NCBI GenBank assembly: GCA_030446525.1
Contig: JAUJNC010000248.1
Span: 1-6,821 of the forward strand
Direction: 5' to 3'
DNA length: 6,821 bases
From: Armatimonadaceae bacterium
GTDB taxonomy: Bacteria > Armatimonadota > Armatimonadia > Armatimonadales > Armatimonadaceae
In this document: piece by piece, positions 1 to 5,392 of the stretch
Layout: every line of letters starts with the position of its first letter
Position numbering within the stretch: the first letter of the stretch is position 1
Notes under the pieces: generated by a model
The model's input: only the letters and a program-made list of their open reading frames with translations
Told to the model about the DNA's origin: nothing
The model's database searches: none
Made by a program: the position numbers and the translations under genes

Positions 1-747
1 GGCGCCGAGCTTGGACAGCACCGACAGGCGGCCCGACGCGACATCGGCGGCGAAGAAGGCGAAGGTGGTGTTGCCCGAGGCGCCCGCGCCCCGGCCGGCG
101 TTGGCGGCGAAGAACACGGTCTTGCCGTCGGGAGCCAGCGCGGGCGGGCCGAGGCGCCAGTCGTCGCGGTCTTTGGAAAGCGCGCGGCCCACGCCGGCCA
201 GACCGCGGACGCGGTCGGGGTGCTTGGCCTGGCGCAAGGCCCGAAGCATCGGATCCGGCGCGTGGGCCGCGAACAGGGTGCGCTTTTTGCCCGATCCCGG
301 CCAGCCGACCTGGATGGCGTCCTCGGTCGCCCAGGCGACCACGCCGCCGTCGCGGGAGGCACTGTGGACGGCGGGGAAGGGCAGGCGCCGCCAGCCGTTC
401 GTGGCGGGCCGGTAAGCGCCCACGACGTCCTGCACGGCGCAGAAGGCGCTCTGCCCGTCGCCGGACCAGACCACGTCGGGAACGTAGCGCGCGCCCAGCG
501 GCGTCGGGAGCGGGCGCACTTCCCGGTACGGGGGCAGGAGCAGCCAGCCGCGCGCGCCGCCCGCCCCGGCCGTGAAGACGAGCGCCGCGCCCGTGGCGGG
601 CGACAGGTACACCCGTTCGACGTCCTGGGAGCGGGGCAGGCGCGTCGCCGTGCCGCCCCCGGCCGGGGCGACCCAGGCGGCGTTATCCTTGATATAAGCG
701 AGCCGCCCCGAAAGCGTCGCGGCGGCCGTCAGCGTCGTCTGCATCAT
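1..747 (-). CDS. PD40/TolB-like beta-propeller protein, C-terminus beyond left edge
   Basis: The frame is open from an ATG at 747 to the left edge, giving 249 residues with no stop; the stop codon lies outside the window. The protein shows spaced motifs of the kind that mark PD40/TolB-like propeller blades: LSPATGAALVF (48-58), WSGDGQSAFCA (94-104), ASRDGGVVAWA (130-140) and LAPDGKTVFFA (204-214). Strands between them are rich in W, V, F and G. There is no clear signal peptide, so it may be cytoplasmic or anchored through a partner. The start is supported by AAGGAA at 754-759, six bases upstream. ATG 745-747 overlaps the TGA of the preceding small gene as ATGA; a second ATG follows at once (742-744). 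Propellers of this type usually act as binding platforms, and no enzymatic residues are visible. The family call is fairly safe; the function is unknown. Confidence 0.8.
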   Translation of the reverse strand, partial: MMQTTLTAAATLSGRLAYIKDNAAWVAPAGGGTATRLPRSQDVERVYLSPATGAALVFTAGAGGARGWLLLPPYREVRPLPTPLGARYVPDVVWSGDGQSAFCAVQDVVGAYRPATNGWRRLPFPAVHSASRDGGVVAWATEDAIQVGWPGSGKKRTLFAAHAPDPMLRALRQAKHPDRVRGLAGVGRALSKDRDDWRLGPPALAPDGKTVFFAANAGRGAGASGNTTFAFFAADVASGRLSVLSKLGA

Positions 748-968
748 CGTCGTTTCCTTTCCGGCCGGCTTTGGCGGGTCCGCGCCGGTTCGTCGGTTTG
801 CGTCCACGGCCGGGACGCGTCGGGCCAGGGCGTCTTGACCACCGCCCAGAGCGAGCGCAGCAGGCCCGCCCGCCGCACCTCGTCCCAGACCAGGTGGACC
901 AACCCGCCGGTCACTTCCCCGGCAAGGAGGCAGAGCGGCAGCAGGCGCATTCGCCGATGAAAATCCAC
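744..968 (-). CDS. Small 74-aa hypothetical protein, GTG start, coupled to both neighbours
   Basis: This small gene starts at GTG 966-968 and ends at TGA 744-746. The start is chosen because AGGAG at 977-981 stands eight bases upstream and the GTG lies one base after the stop of the DUF3592-like gene. The internal ATG at 948-950 has no such site. Its stop overlaps the propeller start as ATGA. After a short basic N-terminus, residues 7-45 are hydrophobic to amphipathic (RMRLLPLCLLAGEVTGGLVH, then LLRSLWAVV), which could be one membrane helix or a membrane-associated amphipathic helix. The tail from about residue 47 is polar and arginine-rich. I do not recognise a family. Tight coupling on both sides suggests it is made together with the membrane protein and the propeller protein. 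The reality of the gene rests on context and its ribosome site more than on homology. Confidence 0.6.
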   Translation of the reverse strand: MDFHRRMRLLPLCLLAGEVTGGLVHLVWDEVRRAGLLRSLWAVVKTPWPDASRPWTQTDEPARTRQSRPERKRR

Positions 969-969
969 G

Positions 970-1346
970 TCAGTGTCTCCTGAGCCTGTTCGAGACGAGC
1001 GCGCCGAGGAGCAGGAACCCGCCGAGCAGGGCGGGCAGCGCCCCGCCGATGCCGAAGACCAGCAGGAAGATCCCGTCCGAGCCTAAGGCCGCATCCTTCG
1101 CGTTCGCCGGATCGTAGACGACGCTGACCGCCTCCCCGCGCGGGGGACGGTGCCCACGGCACGCGCCGTCCGGCGGCTGTCCGCCCGGTGCAGGGAAAAG
1201 GCGATCGTCAGGAAGATCAGCCCCACCGCCAGAAAGGCGAGGCCGCCGTAACGAATGGCCATGTCGTCGCCGTAGGGGGCGTACCAGGGCAGCTTCGGTT
1301 GTCGGGCGGCGGCGCGCTGTGTCACGCCGGTTTTTGTCAGAGTCAT
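970..1346 (-). pseudogene. DUF3592-like two-pass membrane protein, broken by one missing base
   Basis: Translation from ATG 1344-1346 (site AAGGAG just upstream) gives a short cytoplasmic N-terminus, then a membrane helix (about residues 33-52, GGLAFLAVGLIFLTIAF). After VGTVP the frame runs out of sense and stops at 1083. In the frame reached by adding one C to the five-C run at 1142-1146, the protein continues with GEAVSVVYDPANAKDAALG, a second membrane helix (about 93-116) and the C-terminus NRLRRH, with TGA at 970-972. The restored product is 125 residues. The V-x-V-x-YDPxNxxxA segment followed by a helix is typical of DUF3592 proteins. That family normally has a longer beta-rich stretch (tens of residues) between helix 1 and this motif, which is missing here. 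It lies one base upstream of the next gene. The frameshift could be a sequencing error. Family assignment is from memory of the motif and topology. Confidence 0.65.
977..981 (-). promoter_or_regulatory. Shine-Dalgarno site that fixes the GTG start at 968
   Basis: AGGAG on the minus strand lies inside the last codons of the DUF3592-like gene, eight bases before GTG 966-968. It is the reason for preferring the GTG over the internal ATG at 948-950, and it implies translational coupling across the 1-nt gap. Confidence 0.6.
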
Positions 1347-1360
1347 CGTTCTCTCCTTCG
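1347..1360 (-). promoter_or_regulatory. Ribosome-binding leader shared with the gene at 2972
   Basis: CGAAGGAGAGAACG precedes ATG 1344-1346. It differs by one base from the 14 bases before ATG 2970-2972 (CGAAGGAGAAAACG at 2973-2986). It contains the AAGGAG ribosome site at a normal distance and sets the start of the DUF3592-like gene. Confidence 0.6.
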
Positions 1361-1393
1361 TGATTGGCCTGTCGCCGCCCCCAGCAGGGTGAG

Positions 1394-1444
1394 GAGCGCG
1401 CGTTGCCCGCGCTCCGCGTTCCGCCACACGCGCGGCGCGCGCTC
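1394..1444. repeat. 9-bp inverted repeat across the end of the secreted-protein gene
   Basis: GAGCGCGCG at 1394-1402 is a perfect inverted copy of CGCGCGCTC at 1436-1444, with 33 bases between. The right arm overlaps the stop codon of the secreted-protein gene (TGA 1443-1445), and the structure sits in the 96-base gap before the DUF3592-like gene. It could be an attenuator or processing stem. The arms are alternating GC, so chance is a real possibility, and no T-run follows. Confidence 0.25.
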
Positions 1445-2972
1445 AGGGCCGCTCCAGATTGATCTGGATGTGCTCCCAGTTGCCGTGCGCCTTGCCCGCC
1501 TCGTCGGCCTTGCCGCTGTCGGGGCGCAGCAGCAGCGACGCCGTGCCGGTTGCCTCCTTGGGCGCGATGCCGAACGCCGCACCGCCGTTGGGGCCCACCT
1601 CCTTCATCTTCAGCGCGCCGCCGCCCACCAGCTTGGCCGCGATGCGGTAGCTGCCCACCGGGATGTTGTTGACGTAGAGCTGGCCCAGGAAGCCGACGTT
1701 ATGGGTCGAGGGCTTGCGGATCACGATCGGGCGGCCCCGGCTGCCGTCCACCAGCGGGCCCTCGGGTGTGAGCGTGACCTCGAACTGCCCATCGGGCGGC
1801 AGCTTCTTGGGGTCGGGCCCGCGCGGGTCCTCATCGGCGTACCAGCCCAGGATGACCGTGCCGCCGTAGTAGTTGTTGCAGTACTTGGGGTTCTCCTGGA
1901 CGCCCTCGCGGTCGGCGACGCCGTAGGGCAGCAGCACCCAGTTCTCTACCTCGCCCACGTTGGAGGCGAAGCCGTCCTCCTCGCCGTCGGCGGGGTGCAG
2001 GCCCAGCGCCGCGCGCCCCTCGCCGTAGTCCACGGCAAATCCTGCGTTGTAGAAGTGGGCCGCGCCGAAGGGCACGGCGATCTCGTAGTAGCCCTTGGCG
2101 TCACTCTTGCCCTGCGCGCCGGAGTAGAACCCGCCGGTAGCCGTGGAGCGCACGCCCAGCTTGGCGCCCGCCAGCGGCTTGCCATGGGTGTCGTAGACGT
2201 AGCCGCGCACGAAGCCGGGCTTGGGGGCCAGCTTGGGGAAGGCGGGGATCCCGGGCATGGCCTTGCCCATGACGTTGACCGTGTACGCCTTGGCGTCGAG
2301 CGAAAGCGTGATGGCCCCTGCCGGCGCGTGCGCCGCGGGTGCCGCATCGGCGGCGCCGCCGGCCGCCGGCGCCGGCGCTGCTGCCGGCACGGGGGGCGAA
2401 ACCTGCCGACCGCTTCGGTTACCGGCGCGCCCGCCGCTTTGGTGAGGGTGCCCCAGGCCAGCATGATGGCGCCCCCCTGCTCCAGCCACATCCCCACCGC
2501 GCCGCCCTTGCGCTCGCCGCTCGCGGCGGCGAACGTGGTGATCTGCCCGCCGTCCATCTGGACGGCGGGCTGGCCACGTACTGGTAGCCGGCTCCTTCGA
2601 GCAGGCCGGGCAGCGCTTCTGCGCGCCTGGCCGCCCTGCCAGATCAGCACCTTCTTCGACCTGGCCGACACGCTGCTGGTTCGCCCCGGCGACGTTGCCG
2701 AGCGCGCGTCGGCGAACTTGGCGACATCCTCCTTGCCGGTGGCGCGGTGCGCGCCGGCGGGCAGCGTGACCGGGGCGACCTGCGACGTTTTGCCGTTCGA
2801 GGCCCTGCCCCTGCTGGGCGAGGGCCGGGCGGGCGGCGATCAGGGGTAGGGCGGCCGCAGCCCAGCAGGGGCAGGGCCGCGGCCAGGGCGGGCAGCAGAG
2901 CGAGCTTTGGGTTTGCGCTGCGCGCAAGACCCTGGACGCGGCTAAGACGGTTGACGTTTTCGTTAGTCGCAT
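1443..2972 (-). CDS. Secreted protein with carboxypeptidase-regulatory-like domain; N-terminal half frameshifted
   Basis: The frame from ATG 2970-2972 to TGA 1443-1445 is open (509 codons), but only its last two-thirds reads like protein. From about 2396 down to the stop it shows an Ala/Pro linker, then a domain beginning GFVRGYVYDTHGKPLAGAKL (near codon 252). This is the G-x-V-x-D-x-x-G-x-P-L-x-G-A signature of carboxypeptidase-regulatory-like beta-sandwiches, with the later KSDAKGYYEIAVP strand. A Tyr/Asn/Trp-rich segment (YCNNYYGGTVILGWYADE) follows. Upstream, the sensible sequence changes frame about six times: a signal-peptide-like LALLPALAAALPLLG in one frame, AAALPLIAARPALAQQ in the start frame, then KKVLIWQGGQ, AEALPGLLEGAGYQYVASP and MDGGQITTFAAASGERKGGA in the other two. 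No stop interrupts the stitched product. Between about 2640 and 2705 two frames look equally plausible. The likely product is exported, cleaved after ALA-QQ, and extracellular or envelope-bound. The substrate is unknown. The start has GAAGGAG upstream. Confidence 0.7.
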   Translation of the reverse strand: MRLTKTSTVLAASRVLRAAQTQSSLCCPPWPRPCPCWAAAALPLIAARPALAQQGQGLERQNVAGRPGHAARRRAPRHRQGGCRQVRRRALGNVAGANQQRVGQVEEGADLAGRPGAQKRCPACSKEPATSTWPARRPDGRRADHHVRRRERRAQGRRGGDVAGAGGRHHAGLGHPHQSGGRAGNRSGRQVSPPVPAAAPAPAAGGAADAAPAAHAPAGAITLSLDAKAYTVNVMGKAMPGIPAFPKLAPKPGFVRGYVYDTHGKPLAGAKLGVRSTATGGFYSGAQGKSDAKGYYEIAVPFGAAHFYNAGFAVDYGEGRAALGLHPADGEEDGFASNVGEVENWVLLPYGVADREGVQENPKYCNNYYGGTVILGWYADEDPRGPDPKKLPPDGQFEVTLTPEGPLVDGSRGRPIVIRKPSTHNVGFLGQLYVNNIPVGSYRIAAKLVGGGALKMKEVGPNGGAAFGIAPKEATGTASLLLRPDSGKADEAGKAHGNWEHIQINLERP

Positions 2973-2986
2973 CGTTTTCTCCTTCG
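2973..2986 (-). promoter_or_regulatory. Ribosome-binding leader of the secreted-protein gene
   Basis: CGAAGGAGAAAACG directly precedes ATG 2970-2972 and holds AAGGAG at normal spacing. It matches the leader of the DUF3592-like gene at 13 of 14 positions, and both proteins then begin M-x-LTKT. Confidence 0.6.
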
Positions 2987-3112
2987 AAGATGGGGCTTCG
3001 ATAGCGCGTTGTTCTGTTCCTCAGGATACCAGCCACCGTGAGCGCAGCGTGAACAATTCGTAGCCGGAGCGATCGGCGGGCCTGCGGTTTCTGGCATCCG
3101 GCCTGACCCGCA

Positions 3113-3132
3113 CCGGGATCATCCGGGATCAT
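3113..3132. repeat. Tandem 10-bp repeat, two copies
   Basis: CCGGGATCAT occurs twice back to back (3113-3122 and 3123-3132) in the gap upstream of the secreted-protein gene, directly next to the palindrome at 3134-3162. No function can be assigned. It may be slippage or a pair of half-sites. Confidence 0.45.
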
Positions 3133-3133
3133 C

Positions 3134-3162
3134 GCCGACGTCGCACCGCGGTGCGGCTCGGC
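3134..3162. repeat. GC-rich palindrome, possible terminator hairpin or operator
   Basis: CGCACCGCGGTGCG at 3142-3155 is a perfect 14-bp palindrome. It is flanked by GCCGA (3134-3138) and TCGGC (3158-3162), which extend the stem after a small internal loop. It lies between the end of the CsgG-like remnant (3225) and the secreted-protein gene start (2972) on the minus strand. It could end transcription from the right or bind a regulator. No T-run follows on the minus strand, so an intrinsic terminator is not proven. Confidence 0.35.
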
Positions 3163-3224
3163 GGCGCTTTGTTGCCCAGGGGATTGTAGCTCGACGCGCC
3201 GCTATTCGGCATCGCCCGCAGGTT

Positions 3225-3688
3225 CTACACTTTACGTCGGAGGGGGGAGGGGGCGCCGGCTCGACTGGGGGCGGCAGGGCGTCCCACTAAGGTTGGAGAA
3301 GAAGGTTGGAAAGGCGCGACAAGCCTCGCGTAGACCAAGATCACCAGATCGGCTTCCAGGGCCTGGTCCACCTTGAAGATCGGCTCGCGGCGTTGCTCCT
3401 CGTCTGACAGGTTGATCCCCAGGTCCGACACCGCCTTGGCGACGGAGGCATCGTCCACGATCCGGAAGCCCTGCGCGGTGAACTGGCTGAGTATCTCGGA
3501 AGGCACGGCGTTTGCCTGGTCCCGGCGTTGGTTTCCTTCTCGCTGGTCTGATCGATCACCGGCGAGGATGGCGACCCCAGGCGCCGGGATCGAGTTCCGC
3601 CTGGAGCCTGGACGCCTTGCCCTGTGCCCGAAGCGGCGCGGAAGCACATGCGCGAGCACAACACCACGGCGAACGGGCGAAGGAACAC
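3225..3688 (-). pseudogene. CsgG/LpoB-like protein fragment, frameshifted and truncated
   Basis: The clearest part runs from about 3580 to 3320 on the minus strand: APGVAILAGDRSD, then NAVPSEILSQFTAQGFRIVD, DASVAKAVSDLGINL and FKVDQALEADLVILVYARL. The order (V-A-I-L strand, helix, G-F-x-I-V-D, helix, A-D-L-V-I-x-x strand) resembles the nucleotide-binding-like fold of CsgG/LpoB-type lipoproteins, which are exported envelope proteins. The N-terminus is scattered. A hydrophobic start (GTG 3686-3688, FLRPFAVVL) lies in one frame, ASAPLRAQGKASRLQAEL in a second, and the main part in a third; near 3510-3545 the better frame may change again. The family would normally continue well past ADLVI, but the frame becomes Pro/Ser-rich and ends with TAG at 3225-3227. 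A GGGAGG site at 3702-3707 lies 13 bases before the GTG, rather far. Family assignment is tentative; that it is a damaged protein gene is more certain. Confidence 0.45.
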
Positions 3689-4245
3689 GGAACTCTGATT
3701 TCCTCCCTGATTCTGACTCTGGTTGGATCGCCGCTGACGCGGCAGCCGGCGGGCCGCCGCCATGTAGCGGCCTCGGGCGAGCGCGCATCGACACGGCCAG
3801 CGGTGACCTTCAGACAGATGCCTTCAGCCTGCGAGCGCCGCGTGCGGCTGTTTACGATCAAAGGCGTTGCTGCAGTAGGTCAGCGGTATGCGAAACGTGA
3901 ATAACGCCCGTATCGAAAGATTGTTGGCGGCGCGTTTCTGGCTGCCGCTGCCGGCGTCCCTGAGGAGCGGCAGGGCGATGGCGGCGGTCAGGTCGCACAC
4001 GGCGGACCCGGTTGGGTGCGGGACGAGACCCGAATGGTCCTCGGTTCCTGGCGACCGCCGACAGGGCGGCGAGGGCGAAGAGCAGGGCGGCGGCGAAGGC
4101 CAGCAGGCAGACCCGGTTGCCTCAGGCGCGGGTCAGGACGGGTTGAACAGGGATTCTTATGGGTGTCCCTGAGGCAGGAAGTGTCCATGCCAGGGTTCTA
4201 AAGGGTGCAATCAGGGAAAACGAGAAAAACGAGGGGCACGCAAAA
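3689..4245. other. Region without a convincing gene; scattered coding-like pieces on the minus strand
   Basis: No frame gives a believable start-to-stop gene here. On the minus strand, 4038-4115 encodes a strong hydrophobic stretch (VCLLAFAAALLFALAALSAVA). From about 4050 to 3824 another frame reads protein-like (VCDLTAAIALPLLRDAGSGS, NNLSIRALF) up to TGA 3824-3826. Together they could be the remains of a one-helix membrane protein joined by a frameshift, but no start codon or ribosome site accompanies them. The right end (about 4140-4245) should contain the promoter of the GNAT gene. It is less GC-rich, and a stem with a two-base bulge can form from CCCT (4167-4170) and GGCA (4173-4176) with TGCC (4188-4191) and AGGG (4192-4195). 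No -35/-10 pair with normal spacing was found. Confidence 0.4.
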
Positions 4246-4851
4246 ATGAACGTAGCTGGTTCATCCCGGATGCATACCCTGAAGGACCTGATCCTTCGGG
4301 AAGCGCGGCAAGAGGAGCAGGCCGCCATCCGCGAGCTGACCCTGCGCGTCTACGCCGAGTACGTGGCCATCTTGACCCCGGCGGCGTGGGCGGGGCTCGA
4401 GCAGGCGGTGCGGGCCGCCCTCGCCTCGCAAGAACCCAAACAACAAATCGTGGCCGAGCGCGGCGGGGCGCTCGTGGGCAGCGTGCTGCTCTTTGCACCC
4501 GCTACCGATGCCTATGGCGGCCTCGTTGCGCATGCGAGCTGGCCCGAGGTGCGGCTCCTCGCCGTGGCACCCGAGGCGCGAGGTCAAGGGGTCGGCCGGG
4601 CACTCATGGACGGGTGCGTGCGACGAGCGCGAGAAGCCGGGGCGGCGGATCTGGGCCTGCACACCTCGAAGAGCATGCGGGTAGCCATCGGGATGTACGA
4701 GCGCATGGGCTTTGTCCGCGCTCCGGAGTACGATTTCCAGCCCGAGGGCGCCGAGCTGGTCCAGGCCTTCCGCCTCCGGCTCGACGCCCCGCGCCCGGGA
4801 CAGGATGTTACAACCCCGCCGGCACCCGGCGACAACGAGGAGCAGCGATGA
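4246..4851 (+). CDS. GNAT-family N-acetyltransferase
   Basis: This 201-residue protein transfers an acetyl group from acetyl-CoA to an amine; the substrate cannot be read from sequence. Motif A is clear: EVRLLAVAPEARGQGVGRAL (101-120) contains the core strand and the R-G-Q-G-V-G acetyl-CoA pyrophosphate loop (112-117). The following helix is MDGCVRRAREAG. Motif B is MYERMGFVRAPEYDF (about 150-164), with the usual Tyr and Gly-Phe. The N-terminal part (LREARQEEQAAIRELTLRVY) is the usual first strand-helix of the fold. The length is normal for a single-domain GNAT with a short extra tail. ATG 4246-4248 is chosen because GAGGGG at 4231-4236 precedes it by nine bases; ATG 4270 would remove the leader MNVAGSSR and has no ribosome site. 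The reading frame is intact, unlike the minus-strand neighbours. Its TGA overlaps the cupin ATG. Confidence 0.93.
   Translation: MNVAGSSRMHTLKDLILREARQEEQAAIRELTLRVYAEYVAILTPAAWAGLEQAVRAALASQEPKQQIVAERGGALVGSVLLFAPATDAYGGLVAHASWPEVRLLAVAPEARGQGVGRALMDGCVRRAREAGAADLGLHTSKSMRVAIGMYERMGFVRAPEYDFQPEGAELVQAFRLRLDAPRPGQDVTTPPAPGDNEEQR
4837..4842 (+). promoter_or_regulatory. Shine-Dalgarno site of the cupin gene inside the GNAT tail
   Basis: GAGGAG lies in the last codons of the GNAT gene, five bases before ATG 4848-4850. It supports that start and coupled translation through the ATGA overlap. Confidence 0.7.
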
Positions 4852-5168
4852 GAATCACGCGCGTCTTTGCCGACGACCGGGGGCAAAGCCACTTCGCCGA
4901 GGAGCAGATCCAACTTACGGACGCCGGGCCCATCGGGTGTCTTTCAGAGCCGATCCCGGCCAAGTCCGTTATCTTTCGAACCAACGAGCCCGGCTACGAC
5001 TACGATTGGCACGTCACCCCGCAGCGGCAGTTCATCGTGCTCCTGGACGGGGCTATCGAGATCGAGGTGTCGGACGGGGAGCGCCGCACGCTGCGAGCCG
5101 GTAAAGGCCACCGCACGCGCCATGTCGAGCCGCGCGAGCGCCGATCACTGTTTATCGTACTCAGATGA
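4848..5168 (+). CDS. Small cupin-domain protein with a likely internal deletion
   Basis: A 106-residue single-domain cupin (small beta-barrel). The core is YDYDWHVTPQRQFIVLLDGA (50-69), EIEVSDGERRTLRAG (71-85), KGHRTRHVEP (86-95) and RRSLFIVL (98-105). H55 is in the position of the first metal ligand, Q61 stands where classic cupins have the motif-1 glutamate, and H88 is in motif 2. Relatives of this cupin type, as I recall them, read R-x-G-P-G-D-V-L-L-x-E-D-T-T-G-K-G-H here. This protein passes straight from RAG to KGH, so about ten residues including the GDVL strand seem to be missing, in frame, near 5102. Metal binding or folding could be impaired. Start ATG 4848-4850 has GAGGAG upstream and overlaps the GNAT stop (ATGA), so the two are co-translated. 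The role is unknown; the pairing suggests a shared small-molecule substrate or stress function. Confidence 0.85.
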   Translation: MRITRVFADDRGQSHFAEEQIQLTDAGPIGCLSEPIPAKSVIFRTNEPGYDYDWHVTPQRQFIVLLDGAIEIEVSDGERRTLRAGKGHRTRHVEPRERRSLFIVLR

Positions 5169-5212
5169 GTGTCCGGGGCTACGGGCGCCCCACAGAGCTA
5201 CGGGCTATCTTG

Positions 5213-5237
5213 CTGGCTCGAAAGCCAGTCGCGAGCC
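5213..5237. terminator. Two competing hairpins after the cupin gene, possible terminator
   Basis: CTGGCT (5213-5218) pairs perfectly with AGCCAG (5223-5228) around a CGAA tetraloop, with a possible extra G-T pair outside. An alternative stem uses GGCTCG (5215-5220) and CGAGCC (5232-5237). It lies about 45 bases after the cupin stop, where a transcript end is expected. There is no T-run, so this may be only part of a terminator or a stabilising 3' stem. Confidence 0.3.
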
Positions 5238-5369
5238 TCCTGGGCCTCTTCGTTACTCAGGGGTCGTTGAGCGAAAAGGGAAAATATAGTACGCTAAGGC
5301 TGCGATGTGCTACCGAAATGACTCCCGCGCCTCCCTGCCGGCTCTGACCCGAGCCCGCCCTTCTGTCCG

Positions 5370-5392
5370 ATCAGGGTATGGCCTATCCTGAT
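5370..5392. repeat. Near-perfect 9-bp inverted repeat
   Basis: ATCAGGGTA (5370-5378) and TATCCTGAT (5384-5392) pair along nine positions, one of them G-T, around TGGCC. It lies in the convergent intergenic space. It could be a bidirectional transcription end or a regulator site. No T-run follows on either strand. Confidence 0.4.

Noticed and set aside
220..960. Plus-strand frame of 246 codons
   Set aside because: It is antisense to the propeller and small genes, and its Arg/Gly-rich composition shows no domain.
1083..1427. Upstream-extended 114-codon version of the DUF3592-like frame
   Set aside because: The extension before ATG 1346 crosses the ribosome site, and its composition (MAERGARATRAPHP) is unlike coding sequence.
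1188..2849. Longest open frame on the plus strand (553 codons)
   Set aside because: It runs antisense to the DUF3592-like and secreted-protein genes. Its product is a low-complexity mix rich in A, G, V, R, H and Q with no motif, as expected from the complement of GC-rich coding sequence.
3888..4172. 94-codon plus-strand frame upstream of the GNAT gene
   Set aside because: It has no ribosome site, and the protein is low-complexity (Gly, Glu, Gln-rich second half) with no recognisable pattern.
5267..5290. TTGAGC and TATAGT as a possible promoter
   Set aside because: The spacing is only 12 bases, and it would fire into a gene-free stretch facing a convergent gene.
5165..5347. 60-codon frame whose ATG overlaps the cupin stop as ATGA
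   Set aside because: There is no ribosome site before it, third-position G/C bias is lacking, and it runs through the hairpin region. The overlap arises simply from an AGA-TGA ending.
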